A stretch of DNA of 64,000 nt from the NCBI RefSeq assembly GCF_022213955.1, contig NZ_JAKNTW010000005.1:434001-498000 (forward strand), written 5' to 3'. Under the pieces are notes generated by a model. It saw nothing but the letters and a program-made list of their open reading frames with translations, did no database searches and was not told the DNA's origin. Source of the DNA: Dolomitihabitans soli. GTDB taxonomy: Bacteria > Actinomycetota > Actinomycetes > Streptosporangiales > Streptosporangiaceae. Position 1 is the stretch's first letter, and each line of letters opens with the position of its first letter. Positions 1 through 7,736 of this stretch are shown here, one piece after another. The position numbers and the translations under genes were made by a program.

Positions 1-1274
1 TAGATGGAGGAGGACAGGCCGTAGCCGGGGAGGTTGGCCAGGGTGATCGCCTCGTCGAGGGTGTCGTAGGACGTGACGCCGACGATCGGGCCGAAGGTCT
101 CCTCCTTGAACAGCCGGTCGTCCGGGCGCAGGCCGTCGACGATCACCGGGTGGTAGTAGAGCCCGCCCTCGCCGGTGAAGTCACCGCGCCGGTTCTCCGG
201 GGTGATCCGCCCGGCCGGGCCCGACACGACCGTGTGGTGCGGCTCGATCCAGGTGAGGTACTCCTCGTAACGGCCGGCGAACTTGTGGTCGAGCAGCGGC
301 CCGAGCACCACGTCGCCCGCCGGGTCGCCGAGCGGCGCGGCCGCGACCGCCCGCGCGAAGCGGTCGACGAACTCCTGATGGATCGAGGAGTGCGCGATGA
401 CGGTGCCGAGCGAGGTGCAGCGCTGGCCCGCCGTGCCGAAGCCGGCGAACAGCGCGCCCTCCACGGCGAGCTCCAGGTCGGCGTCGGGAGCGACCACCAT
501 CGGGTTCTTGCCGCCCAGCTCCAGGCAGGGCGACTGCAGGTGCCTGCCGCACAGCTCGCCGATCGAACGGCCGGCTGCGGTGGAGCCGGTGAAGCCGACC
601 TTGTGCACGGTGCCCTCGTCGAGGGCGGCCGACAGCCCGTCGTAGGTCGTCTGGCCGTCGGCGAAGACGATGTTCAGCACGCCGTCGGGCAGCCCGGCGG
701 CGGTGAACAGCCGGTAGAGCGCGTGGGCCGAGGCCGCGGCGTATTCGGCGGGCTTCCACACCACGGCGTTGCCGCACAGCAGGGCGGGCACGAGATACCA
801 CGACGGGACGGCGACCGGGAAGTTGCCCGCGGTGATCACCGCGGCCACGCCGACCGGCACCCTGAAGGTGAACAGGTTCTTGTCCGGCATCTCCGACGGC
901 ACGGTCTGGCCGTACAGCCGCCTGCCCTCGCCGAGGAAGAAGTCGCAGGTGTCGACGATCTCCCTCACCTCGCCCAGCGCCTCGGCGTACGGCTTGCCGA
1001 TCTCCCGGGTGACCAGCGCGGCCAGGGTCTCCGCGTTGGCCTCCACCAGCCGCCCGATCGAGGCGATCACCCGCCCGCGCACCGGCGGGGGGACCGCCGC
1101 CCACTCCCGCTGCGCCTCGCGTGCCGTCCGGCAGGCGGACGCGAACGTGGCGGCGTCGGCCAGCCCCACGCCGGCGACCACCTCACCGGTGCGCGCCGGG
1201 TTGATCGATTCGTACGGCGTGCCGGGGTCCGGCACGTCCTTGCCGCCGATGGCGGAGACGATCTGTCGGGTCAC
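1..1274 (-). CDS. NAD(P)-dependent aldehyde dehydrogenase, C-terminus beyond the window
   Basis: The reading frame opens at a GTG at 1274 preceded by GAGGAGG and stays open to the window edge, so about 425 residues of a roughly 500-residue enzyme are present and the C-terminus is missing. Visible ALDH features are the cofactor-fold stretch FTGSTAAGRSIGE, the general-base region LELGGKNPMVV with its glutamate, and the nucleophile region GTAGQRCTS with the catalytic cysteine. The spacing fits the ALDH superfamily, which oxidises aldehydes to acids; the AGQRCTS pattern is reminiscent of ALDH7/semialdehyde dehydrogenases but I do not assign a substrate. It is divergent from the leader peptide and TauD-like dioxygenase, and the 16-bp element at 1348 lies in the shared upstream region, so a link to sulfonate breakdown (which releases an aldehyde) is possible but inferred. 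Confidence 0.9.
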   Translation of the reverse strand, partial: MTRQIVSAIGGKDVPDPGTPYESINPARTGEVVAGVGLADAATFASACRTAREAQREWAAVPPPVRGRVIASIGRLVEANAETLAALVTREIGKPYAEALGEVREIVDTCDFFLGEGRRLYGQTVPSEMPDKNLFTFRVPVGVAAVITAGNFPVAVPSWYLVPALLCGNAVVWKPAEYAAASAHALYRLFTAAGLPDGVLNIVFADGQTTYDGLSAALDEGTVHKVGFTGSTAAGRSIGELCGRHLQSPCLELGGKNPMVVAPDADLELAVEGALFAGFGTAGQRCTSLGTVIAHSSIHQEFVDRFARAVAAAPLGDPAGDVVLGPLLDHKFAGRYEEYLTWIEPHHTVVSGPAGRITPENRRGDFTGEGGLYYHPVIVDGLRPDDRLFKEETFGPIVGVTSYDTLDEAITLANLPGYGLSSSI

Positions 1275-1347
1275 CGTTGACCTCCTCGTGGTTCCTGCCC
1301 CAAGCAAATCACCTCCCTCCGACAACGGCGAAAAACGCCTAACCCCT

Positions 1348-1394
1348 ATTTCCTACTTGTTTTGTTGACTTTAGACGCGCCTCCGACTTACGTT
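1348..1394 (+). promoter_or_regulatory. 16-bp shared element plus promoter of leader peptide/dioxygenase
   Basis: ATTTCCTACTTGTTTT (1348-1363) is followed after one base by a -35 box TTGACT (1365-1370) and, 18 bases later, by a -10 TACGTT (1389-1394). The predicted transcription start coincides with the GTG of the leader peptide at 1401, so that peptide would be translated leaderless. The same 16-bp element, differing at one base and in opposite orientation, abuts the -35 box of the ssu promoter at 5431-5453. The binding protein is unknown. Confidence 0.7.
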
Positions 1395-1400
1395 GGCACC

Positions 1401-1484
1401 GTGACGACCACCGCTCTGATCATCCGCGCCCACGTGGATTACTGCCGCGTGGCCAGTGCGCTGTGTCCCTCCTTCCGCCCCTAG
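1401..1484 (+). CDS. cysteine-type leader peptide of the dioxygenase transcript
   Basis: A 27-codon reading frame begins with GTG at the predicted transcription start and ends with TAG at 1482. It contains the pattern HVDYCRVASALC, which matches the actinobacterial family of short 'putative leader peptides' (HVDxxRVASALC) found before sulfur-assimilation genes and linked in mycobacteria to cysteine-responsive attenuation. Cysteine codons are at positions 15 and 22. The codons just after Cys22 contain TCCTTCC, complementary to the downstream Shine-Dalgarno. Inference: slow decoding at Cys codons under cysteine shortage frees the ribosome-binding site of the dioxygenase gene. It is far too short for normal gene callers. 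Confidence 0.85.
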   Translation: MTTTALIIRAHVDYCRVASALCPSFRP

Positions 1485-1504
1485 GCCAATCCCTTCCGGA
1501 AGGA
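1470..1504 (+). promoter_or_regulatory. candidate anti-Shine-Dalgarno/Shine-Dalgarno switch
   Basis: TCCTTCC at 1470-1476, inside the leader-peptide frame right after its second Cys codon, is a perfect complement of GGAAGGA at 1498-1504, the ribosome-binding site nine bases before the ATG at 1514. A second partner, CCTTCC at 1492-1497, directly abuts the same site. Either pairing would hide the ribosome-binding site unless a ribosome sits in the leader frame. Confidence 0.6.
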
Positions 1505-1513
1505 CGAAATCCA

Positions 1514-2416
1514 ATGTCAACCCTTTCCCTCGCGCCCGTCTCGGGCCGGATAGGCGCCCAGATCTCCGGCGTACGGCTCGGCGGCGACCTCCCCGCCGAC
1601 ACGGTCGCGGAGATCCGAGCCGCGCTGCTCCGCCACAAAGTGATCTTCTTCCGCGGCCAGGGTCATCTCGACGAGCAGAGCCAGGTGGCCTTCGCCCAGC
1701 TGCTCGGCGAGTTGACCACCGCGCACCCGACCGTGCCCGCGCTCGACGGCAACGCGCACATCCTGGACCTCGACTACGGCCACGGTCAGAAGGTCGATCG
1801 ATGGCACACCGACGTGACCTTCGTCGACCGGCCGCCGCTGGCCTCGGTGCTGCGGGCGATCGTCGTGCCGCCCGCGGGCGGCGACACGTTGTGGGCCAAC
1901 ACGGTGACCGCCTACGAACAGCTCCCGGCCGAGTTGCGCGACCTGCTGGACCGGCTGCGGGCCGTGCACACCAACCAGTACGACTACGCCCGGGTCGCCA
2001 CCTCCGTGAATCCCGAGCGGTCCCGCCGATACGCCGAGACCTTCTCCTCGATCGCCTTCGAGACCGAGCACCCCGTCGTCAGGGTGCACCCCGAGACTGG
2101 CGAGCGGTCGATCCTGCTGGGCGACTTCGCCAAGCGGCTGGCGGGACTGTCCACCGAGGTCTCCGCCTCGATCATCAAGCTGGTGCAGGAACAGGTCACC
2201 CAGGTGGAGAACACCGTCCGCTGGCGCTGGGCGTCCGGCGACGTGGCGATCTGGGACAACCGGGCCACCCAGCACCGGGTCGTGCACGACTTCGGCGACC
2301 AGCCGCGGCGGCTGCACCGGGTGACCATCGCCGGTGACCTTCCCGTCGGCGTCGACGGCCGTCCCAGCACGGCGCTGGCGGGTGATGCCGCCGCCTACTC
2401 GCCGATCGCCGCCTGA
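1514..2416 (+). CDS. TauD/TfdA-family Fe(II)/2-oxoglutarate dioxygenase
   Basis: This 300-residue protein belongs to the TauD/AtsK group, which oxidatively cleaves taurine, other sulfonates or alkyl sulfate esters to release sulfite or sulfate using 2-oxoglutarate and O2. The metal triad is visible: WHTD gives His98 and Asp100, and TQHRVVHD gives His254, followed by RRLHRV with the arginine that binds 2-oxoglutarate. The start at ATG 1514 is chosen because GGAAGGA lies nine bases upstream and the protein then begins at the conserved N-terminal strand; an in-frame GTG at 1463 lies inside the leader peptide. Convergent with ssuABC, which would import the substrate. The exact substrate cannot be read from the sequence. 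Confidence 0.9.
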   Translation: MSTLSLAPVSGRIGAQISGVRLGGDLPADTVAEIRAALLRHKVIFFRGQGHLDEQSQVAFAQLLGELTTAHPTVPALDGNAHILDLDYGHGQKVDRWHTDVTFVDRPPLASVLRAIVVPPAGGDTLWANTVTAYEQLPAELRDLLDRLRAVHTNQYDYARVATSVNPERSRRYAETFSSIAFETEHPVVRVHPETGERSILLGDFAKRLAGLSTEVSASIIKLVQEQVTQVENTVRWRWASGDVAIWDNRATQHRVVHDFGDQPRRLHRVTIAGDLPVGVDGRPSTALAGDAAAYSPIAA

Positions 2417-2426
2417 CCGCACGCGT

Positions 2427-2460
2427 AAGAGCCCGGCCGCCCCCTCGCGGCCGGGCTCTT
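2427..2460. terminator. bidirectional intrinsic terminator
   Basis: A perfect 13-bp stem (AAGAGCCCGGCCG and its complement, 2427-2439 and 2448-2460) with an 8-base loop lies between the convergent dioxygenase and ssuC genes, 10 bases after one stop codon and 11 bases before the other. Confidence 0.85.
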
Positions 2461-2471
2461 CGCTGCCGGGG

Positions 2472-3329
2472 TCAGGTCCGCCAGGTGGAGAAGCGGCGTT
2501 CGACGGTGAGCAGGAGCAGGTTGAACAGCAGGCCGAGCACGGAGATCGTGATGATCCCGGCGTACATGTCGGTGATCCGGAAACTGGACTGGGAGTCCTG
2601 GATCAGGTAGCCGAGACCGGCCTTGGCGCCGACCATCTCGGCGAACAGCAGGACGAGGATGGAGTACGCGCCCGCCAGCCGTACGCCGGTGAAGATGGTG
2701 GGCACCGCCGCCGGCAGGATCACCTTCTGGAACAGCCTGATCGGGCCGAGTCCCATGGACCTGGCCGACTTGATCAGCAGCGGCTCGACGGTCTTCACAC
2801 CGCTGACCGTGTTGAGCAGGATCGGCCAGGAGCACGCGTAGAGCACGAAGGTGATCTTCGACGTCTCGCCCAGGCCGAGAACCAGGATGAAGACCGGCAG
2901 CAGGGCCACCGCCGAGGTGTTGCGGAACAGTTCGAGCAGCGGCATCAGGAGGTCGGCCACCGGTGTGTACCAGCCGATGAGCAGGCCGAGCGGGATCGCC
3001 AGCACGATGGCCAGGCCGAATCCGGCCAGCGAACGGGTCAGGGACGCCTGGAAGTGCTCCAGGAGCTGTCCGCTGAGCAACAGGTCGTACCAGGCGGCGA
3101 GGTTCTCCGACAGCGGCGGCACGAACACCGGGTCGAACACCTCCAGCCTGGGCAGAACCTCCCAGAGCGCCAGCAGCAGCACGATCGCCGCCGACTTACG
3201 GATCGCCTTCGACGCCACCCGCACGACCTCCGGCCGAGCGCGGCGCGTCTGCCCGATGCCGGCGGGTTCGCGCCACACGGTGTCTCGCGGGCCCGCCGCC
3301 CGCCGCGTTCCGGTCTGGACGTCAGCCAC
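2472..3329 (-). CDS. ssuC: sulfonate/taurine-type ABC transporter permease
   Basis: A 285-residue integral membrane protein of the SsuC/TauC type. It has several hydrophobic segments and the binding-protein-dependent transport (EAA-type) region near SARSMGLGPIRLFQKVILPAAVP, which docks the ATPase. The GTG start overlaps the stop of the ATPase gene by eight bases, so the two are translationally coupled. It is the last gene of the ssuA-ssuB-ssuC order and ends at the shared terminator. Assignment to sulfonate transport rests on family resemblance, the TauD neighbour and the cysteine leader peptide; nitrate or pyrimidine-precursor importers share this fold. Confidence 0.88.
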   Translation of the reverse strand: MADVQTGTRRAAGPRDTVWREPAGIGQTRRARPEVVRVASKAIRKSAAIVLLLALWEVLPRLEVFDPVFVPPLSENLAAWYDLLLSGQLLEHFQASLTRSLAGFGLAIVLAIPLGLLIGWYTPVADLLMPLLELFRNTSAVALLPVFILVLGLGETSKITFVLYACSWPILLNTVSGVKTVEPLLIKSARSMGLGPIRLFQKVILPAAVPTIFTGVRLAGAYSILVLLFAEMVGAKAGLGYLIQDSQSSFRITDMYAGIITISVLGLLFNLLLLTVERRFSTWRT

Positions 3330-4158
3330 GGGGGACCGCCACCTTTCGCTCCTGCACCACGGCCGCCGCGACCTCGTCCCGCAACAGGGTCCAGATGTGG
3401 TGCCGGTACTCGCCGAACCGGGGGTCGGCCCGCAGATCTCCCTCGCGCGAGTCGAAGGAGACGTCGACCACCTCCTTGATCCGGCCCGGCCGCGAGGTCA
3501 TCACGGCGACCCGCTGACCCAGGTAGACGGCCTCGTCGATGCCGTGCGTGATGAAGATGACCGTCTTGCCGGTCTTCCCCCAGATGCCCAGCAACTCCTC
3601 CTGGAGCGATTCGCGGGTCTGCGCGTCGAGCGCGGCGAACGGCTCGTCCATCAGCAGCACGTCCGGGTCGAAGGCCAGACTGCGGGCGATCGCCACCCGC
3701 TGCCGCATGCCGCCGGACAACTCGTGCGGATACCGCTCCTCGAACCCGGTCAGCCCGACCAGGCCGAGATACTCCCGCGCCCGTCCCTCCCGCTCCCGCC
3801 TCGGCACGCCTTTCGCCTCCAGCCCGAACACGACGTTGGCCAGGGCCGTACGCCAGGGGAAGAGCGCGTACTGCTGGAAGACGATCCCCCGATCGAGCCC
3901 CGGGCCGGTGATCGGCGTCCCGTCGATGGTGATCTCACCGGCGGTCGGGCCGGTGAGCCCGGCGACCAGGTCGAGCAGGGTGGACTTGCCGCAGCCGCTG
4001 GGGCCCACCAGGGTGAGGAACTCGCCCTCGCGGACGTCCAGGGAGACGCCGCGCAACGCGGTGAACGCCCCGCCGGTGTCCCTGACCTCGAAGTCCTTGG
4101 TCACGTTCCGGATGTCGATCTTCGTCAGGGTGGCGGTCTCGCTGAGCGTGGCGGTCAT
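3322..4158 (-). CDS. ssuB: sulfonate/taurine-type ABC transporter ATPase
   Basis: A 278-residue ABC ATPase energising the importer. Walker A is GPSGCGKST (around residue 53), the Q-loop FQQYALFPW, the signature LSGGMRQR and Walker B VLLMDEPFAALD, followed by the switch histidine in FITHGIDEA. These features, including QQYALFPW, are typical of the nitrate/taurine/sulfonate subfamily. It starts four bases inside the end of ssuA (ATGA overlap) and overlaps ssuC, indicating a single coupled operon. Confidence 0.93.
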   Translation of the reverse strand: MTATLSETATLTKIDIRNVTKDFEVRDTGGAFTALRGVSLDVREGEFLTLVGPSGCGKSTLLDLVAGLTGPTAGEITIDGTPITGPGLDRGIVFQQYALFPWRTALANVVFGLEAKGVPRREREGRAREYLGLVGLTGFEERYPHELSGGMRQRVAIARSLAFDPDVLLMDEPFAALDAQTRESLQEELLGIWGKTGKTVIFITHGIDEAVYLGQRVAVMTSRPGRIKEVVDVSFDSREGDLRADPRFGEYRHHIWTLLRDEVAAAVVQERKVAVPRG

Positions 4159-5168
4159 GATCCACTCCCGTAGGGGTTGAACGCGTTGCTGTAGAGGTCG
4201 GACGCCTTGACCTGGCCGGGCTTGATCTCGCCTTCCCGCTGCAGCCAGTCGATCCAGGTCTGGAACTCCTTGCCGGCGATCACCCCGCCCTTGCCCGCGA
4301 TGCCGGTGCTCTTCCAGAAGGCCACCGTGGCGGCGCTCTCGTTGCGTCCGCGCTTGGCGATGATCTGCTCGAACCTCGCGATGACCTCCTTCTGGGAATG
4401 GGTCTGCGCCCAGTGGACGGCCTTGGCGAACCCGGTCACGAAGGTCCTGGTCGTGTTCGGGTTCTCGGCGATGAAGTCCTCGCGCAGGACGACGGCCCCC
4501 GCGGTGAACGGCCCGAACAGCTCGACGTCGGTGAACAGCGGCCGCACCCCGCCACGTTCCAGCGCCTTCTCCTTGAGGACGCCGCCCAGGGTGCCGACGT
4601 CGAGCTGTCCCTGGCGGAGGGTCTGCTCGGTGTTGACGGGAGGCACCACGACCAGCTCGACCTGCTTGACCTCCGCGGCGGTCAGGCCCCCTCTCCGGAG
4701 ATACTCCTTGATGACGGCCTCGTGGTGCGCGCCGAGGGTGTTGACCCCGATCTTCTTGCCGATGAGGTCACGGGCGGTCCTGATCGGGCTGTCATCGGTC
4801 ACGTAGTAGCCGCTGAAGCTCTTCTCGTCGGAGCCGTAGTAGCCGATCACCGCCTTGATCGGCGCTCTGGCCGCCTTCAGCTTGATGATCGCGCCGTTGA
4901 ACGCGCCGCCGAAGTCGGTCTGGCCCGTCGCGGCCGACTGGATGTCCTGCGGCCCGGAGGTCGTGTTGCCGACCCACTTCAGCTTGAGGTTCCCCAGATA
5001 GCCGAGGTCCTCGGCCAGCTCGGGGAAGGACACGGCGCCGGCGCTGCCCTGGTAGCGCAGCTCGGTCACCTCTGACTCGCCTGGTTTCGCCGAGCCCTCG
5101 GCCGAACCGCAGGCGGCCAGCGTGGTCACCAGCAGCACGGACGACAGGGCGTTTCTGATTCTGATCAC
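4155..5168 (-). CDS. ssuA: sulfonate/aliphatic-sulfonate-binding lipoprotein
   Basis: A periplasmic-binding-fold lipoprotein that captures the substrate for the SsuBC channel. The signal peptide ends in a lipobox TTLAAC, so the mature protein would be anchored through that cysteine. The body contains the family pattern DSPIRTARDLIGKKIGVNTLG and ends near residue 337. I prefer the GTG at 5168, which has GAGGA about ten bases upstream and gives a normal signal peptide (IRIRNALSSVLL); an ATG at 5195 would add nine residues. It is the first gene after the leader peptide at 5326-5400, separated by about 157 bases. Confidence 0.9.
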   Translation of the reverse strand: MIRIRNALSSVLLVTTLAACGSAEGSAKPGESEVTELRYQGSAGAVSFPELAEDLGYLGNLKLKWVGNTTSGPQDIQSAATGQTDFGGAFNGAIIKLKAARAPIKAVIGYYGSDEKSFSGYYVTDDSPIRTARDLIGKKIGVNTLGAHHEAVIKEYLRRGGLTAAEVKQVELVVVPPVNTEQTLRQGQLDVGTLGGVLKEKALERGGVRPLFTDVELFGPFTAGAVVLREDFIAENPNTTRTFVTGFAKAVHWAQTHSQKEVIARFEQIIAKRGRNESAATVAFWKSTGIAGKGGVIAGKEFQTWIDWLQREGEIKPGQVKASDLYSNAFNPYGSGS

Positions 5169-5325
5169 GGGAGATCCTCGGGAGGAGTGGGGCATGCTCG
5201 CGGGACATGCCGGAGGAGGGAGACGCCGGGGGGACGTGGACGACGTCGGCCACGCGGGGAACGCGACGGGCGGATGCGGCTCGCTCGCGAACCGCGACGC
5301 ACCCGGGAGGGCTATCGGTCCGTGA

Positions 5326-5400
5326 TCAACGACACTGCGCGCTGGCGACGTGGCCGAAATCCACGTGCGGGCGCCGGGTCAGGTAAAGGCCCACGCTCAT
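5326..5400 (-). CDS. cysteine-type leader peptide of the ssu transcript
   Basis: A 24-codon frame starts with ATG exactly at the predicted transcription start and ends with TGA at 5328-5326. It contains RRPHVDFGHVASAQC, the same HVDxxxVASAxC signature as the peptide at 1401-1484, with a single Cys codon two codons before the stop. This matches the actinobacterial leader-peptide family preceding sulfur-acquisition genes. The 157-base stretch to ssuA is pyrimidine-rich and could pair with the ssuA ribosome-binding site, but I see no pairing as clean as at the other leader. Confidence 0.85.
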   Translation of the reverse strand: MSVGLYLTRRPHVDFGHVASAQCR

Positions 5401-5407
5401 AGCTGGG

Positions 5408-5453
5408 AATCTACGTACAGGCCGACCCTAAGTCAATATTTCCTACTGGTTTT
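5408..5453 (-). promoter_or_regulatory. ssu promoter with the shared 16-bp element
   Basis: Read on the minus strand: AAAACCAGTAGGAAAT (5453-5438), one base, -35 TTGACT (5436-5431), 17 bases, -10 TAGATT (5413-5408), then seven bases to the ATG of the leader peptide. The 16-bp element is the inverse of the one at 1348 with one mismatch, and in both promoters it abuts the -35 box at the same one-base distance. Confidence 0.75.
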
Positions 5454-5465
5454 ACATGAAATACA

Positions 5466-6050
5466 CTAGGGCCGCACGTCCTCGGTGGTGAAGTCGGCGA
5501 AATCGAAGCCGGGGGAGACCACACAGCTCACCAGGACCTCCTGGTCACCCGCCGGCCTGGCCGCCTGCCAGACGCCCGCGGGCACCACCGCCTGCACGAC
5601 CTGACCCCGCTCCAGGTCCGGGCCCAGGCAGACCTCCTCCTCGCCGACGACCAGGGTCAACGGCCCGCCCCGGTGCCAGAACCAGACCTCGTCGGAGCGT
5701 ACGGCGTGCCGGACCGACTCCTCGCCGGGCATCAGCAGGAAGTGGATCCCGGTGGCCGACGCCCGCGCCCCGCCGTACCCGGGCGGCTCGAAGGTCACCC
5801 CGGTGCGCCAGGTCTCCCGGTACCACCCGCCTTCGGGGTGCGGCAGCAGGTCGAGCGCCTCGGCCGTCGCGGGCCGCTCCTCGATCGCCACGAACGCCCC
5901 CGTCACGTCACGCCGCAGGAACCGGACCCGCCCAGCGTCGACCGCGACCACCGGCTCGGGCCCGGGGAAGGCCTCGCCCGCGACGCGCAGCGCGTCCGTC
6001 TCACCGTCGACCTCGATCGGCGTCCCATCGGGATAGATCTTGACCAGCAC
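5466..6050 (-). CDS. cupin (DUF985/Cupin_5 family) protein
   Basis: The 194-residue product has a C-terminal cupin of the DUF985 type starting at LLPHPEGGWYRETWRT, with the characteristic HFLLMPGEES and SDEVWFWHRGGPL segments and a closing VVPAGVWQAA. An N-terminal extension of about 65 residues precedes it. The family is structurally known as small double-stranded beta-barrels, but no agreed reaction exists, so I give none. It is divergent from the SWIM-protein gene; its start is about 97 bases from that gene's start. Confidence 0.8.
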   Translation of the reverse strand: MLVKIYPDGTPIEVDGETDALRVAGEAFPGPEPVVAVDAGRVRFLRRDVTGAFVAIEERPATAEALDLLPHPEGGWYRETWRTGVTFEPPGYGGARASATGIHFLLMPGEESVRHAVRSDEVWFWHRGGPLTLVVGEEEVCLGPDLERGQVVQAVVPAGVWQAARPAGDQEVLVSCVVSPGFDFADFTTEDVRP

Positions 6051-6146
6051 CCCCCGATGCTACCGAAAACATTGGTGCGGAACGGGTCGAGAACGATCAT
6101 TCAGACGGTGCTGTTTCTGTCGGTGAACGCCGCTAATGTGCGCTGC

Positions 6147-7736
6147 GTGATCGAACGTTGGAGCCGTGATCAGGTGTTGGAGCTCGCGCCCGACGCGTCC
6201 TCGCGCAAGGCGGCGCAGGGGGTCGCGTCGCCGGCCAAGTGGTCGGAGGCCGGAGTGGCGCCCGGCGTCGTGTGGGGCGCGTGCAAGGGCAGCGGCGCGA
6301 ATCCGTACCGGGCGTGCGTCGACCTCTCCGAGCCCGCGTACAAGTGCGGCTGCCCCAGCCGGAAGTTTCCCTGCAAGCACGCGCTCGGCTTGCTCCTGCT
6401 GTGGTCGGCCGACGGAGTCCCCGCCGCCGAGACGCAGCCGCAGTGGGTGGCCGAGTGGCTGGCCCAGCGCCGCGCCCGCGCCGCCCCCGCCACGACCGGA
6501 CGGGCGGCACGCCCCGCCACGACCGGACGGGCGGCACGCCCCGGCGACGATCCGGCCGCGGCGGACGACGACAAGAGCGGTACGGCGGAGCAGTCGGGCG
6601 CGGCGGAGCGTGCCGGCGCGGAGGCGGCGCGGCGGGCGGCCCAGCGCGACCAGCGGGTCACCGCCGGACTCGCCGAGCTGGAGCGCTGGCTGACAGACCA
6701 GATCAGGCAGGGCCTGGCCGGCACCCGGCAGGCGGGCTTCGGCCACTGGGACGACCTGGCCAGGCGACTGGTCGACGCCCAGGCTCCCGGCGTGGCCGGC
6801 GTGGTGTCGCGGCTGGCCCCGATCCTCGCGGAGGAGGAGTGGCCGGGCCGGATCCTGGAGGAGTACGCGATGCTGCACCTACTGGCCGTGGGGCATCGGC
6901 GGGGGGTGCCGGGAGCGCTGGGCGAGACCGTCAGATCGCGGATCGGGTTCCCGGTCACCCGTGAGGAGGTGCTGGCCGGCGAGGCGGTCAGGGACGACTG
7001 GTACGTGCTCGGCCGGCGCGACCAGGAGCAGGATCGGTTGATCGCCCGGCGGGTCTGGCTGCGCGGGCGGGCCACCGGCCGTGCCGCGCTGGTGCTGTCG
7101 TTCGCGCCGATCGGTCAGGCGCTCGACGCGTCGCTGGTCACCGGCACCTGCCTCGACGCCGAACTGGCCTTCTACCCGGGCGCGGCCCCGCTCCGCGCCC
7201 AGATCGCCGCCCGGCACGACCTGCGCGTCGATCGCAGGCCGCGCGGCACCACGGTCGCCGCCGCGCTCGACGAGGTCGCCGCCGCGCTGACCGGCGACCC
7301 CTGGATCGAATCCTGGCCGGTCGTCCTCGCCGGCGTGGTCCCCGTCCCCGGGCCCGGCCCCACCTGGCTCCTCGGCGTCCCACCCGACGGCGCACCGGCG
7401 GAAACGGCCGGCGGCTCCGCTCGCGAGCCGGTCCCGGGGCCTGACGGGGGAACGGGCGCATCCTCGTCGGCCGCCGTCCCGGAGGGTGACGACGACGTGC
7501 ACCAGGAGCCGCCCGGCGGCCGTCCGCCGCTGGAGACCGCCGCGGCGACGGACGACGGCTCGCTCCGGGTGCCGGCGGGCGTTGCCGGGTGGCCGCTCGA
7601 TCCCGCCGTGGGGACGCCGTGGCGGCTGGTGGCCGCGTCGGGGGGACGGCCGGTGACCGTGGCCGCCGAATGGAGCCCGCGAGGGCTCGTGCCGTTGTCG
7701 ACCTGGGACGAGGAGGGGCGGGTGGTGGTGCTGTGA
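6147..7736 (+). CDS. SWIM zinc-finger protein, first gene of a yeh-like operon
   Basis: A 529-residue protein with a SWIM zinc finger near the N-terminus: CGCPSRKFPCKHALGL supplies the CxCx6CxH ligands (around residues 68-78). The family is homologous to E. coli YehQ; SWIM domains are predicted to bind DNA or protein. The start is GTG 6147: a TAATGT box (6134-6139) ends seven bases upstream, there is no ribosome-binding site, and the conserved protein begins IERWS, so translation is probably leaderless. A 27-bp duplication lies at 6489-6542 and a low-complexity linker around residues 410-460. The stop overlaps the start of the DUF5691 gene. Function unknown. Confidence 0.85.
   Translation: MIERWSRDQVLELAPDASSRKAAQGVASPAKWSEAGVAPGVVWGACKGSGANPYRACVDLSEPAYKCGCPSRKFPCKHALGLLLLWSADGVPAAETQPQWVAEWLAQRRARAAPATTGRAARPATTGRAARPGDDPAAADDDKSGTAEQSGAAERAGAEAARRAAQRDQRVTAGLAELERWLTDQIRQGLAGTRQAGFGHWDDLARRLVDAQAPGVAGVVSRLAPILAEEEWPGRILEEYAMLHLLAVGHRRGVPGALGETVRSRIGFPVTREEVLAGEAVRDDWYVLGRRDQEQDRLIARRVWLRGRATGRAALVLSFAPIGQALDASLVTGTCLDAELAFYPGAAPLRAQIAARHDLRVDRRPRGTTVAAALDEVAAALTGDPWIESWPVVLAGVVPVPGPGPTWLLGVPPDGAPAETAGGSAREPVPGPDGGTGASSSAAVPEGDDDVHQEPPGGRPPLETAAATDDGSLRVPAGVAGWPLDPAVGTPWRLVAASGGRPVTVAAEWSPRGLVPLSTWDEEGRVVVL
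6489..6542 (+). repeat. perfect 27-bp tandem duplication inside the SWIM gene
   Basis: Two identical 27-base units encode ATTGRAARP twice in the linker after the zinc finger. The duplication keeps the frame. Confidence 0.9.

Noticed and set aside
150-1280. Long plus-strand frames opposite the aldehyde dehydrogenase
   Set aside because: Arg/Gly-rich shadow translations; the minus strand has a full ALDH motif set and a ribosome-binding site.
1463-1513. Extended N-terminus of the dioxygenase from GTG 1463
   Set aside because: This stretch is inside the leader peptide and lacks a ribosome-binding site; ATG 1514 fits better.
5673-6146. Extended N-terminus of the SWIM protein
   Set aside because: It runs antisense through the cupin gene; the conserved protein starts at GTG 6147.
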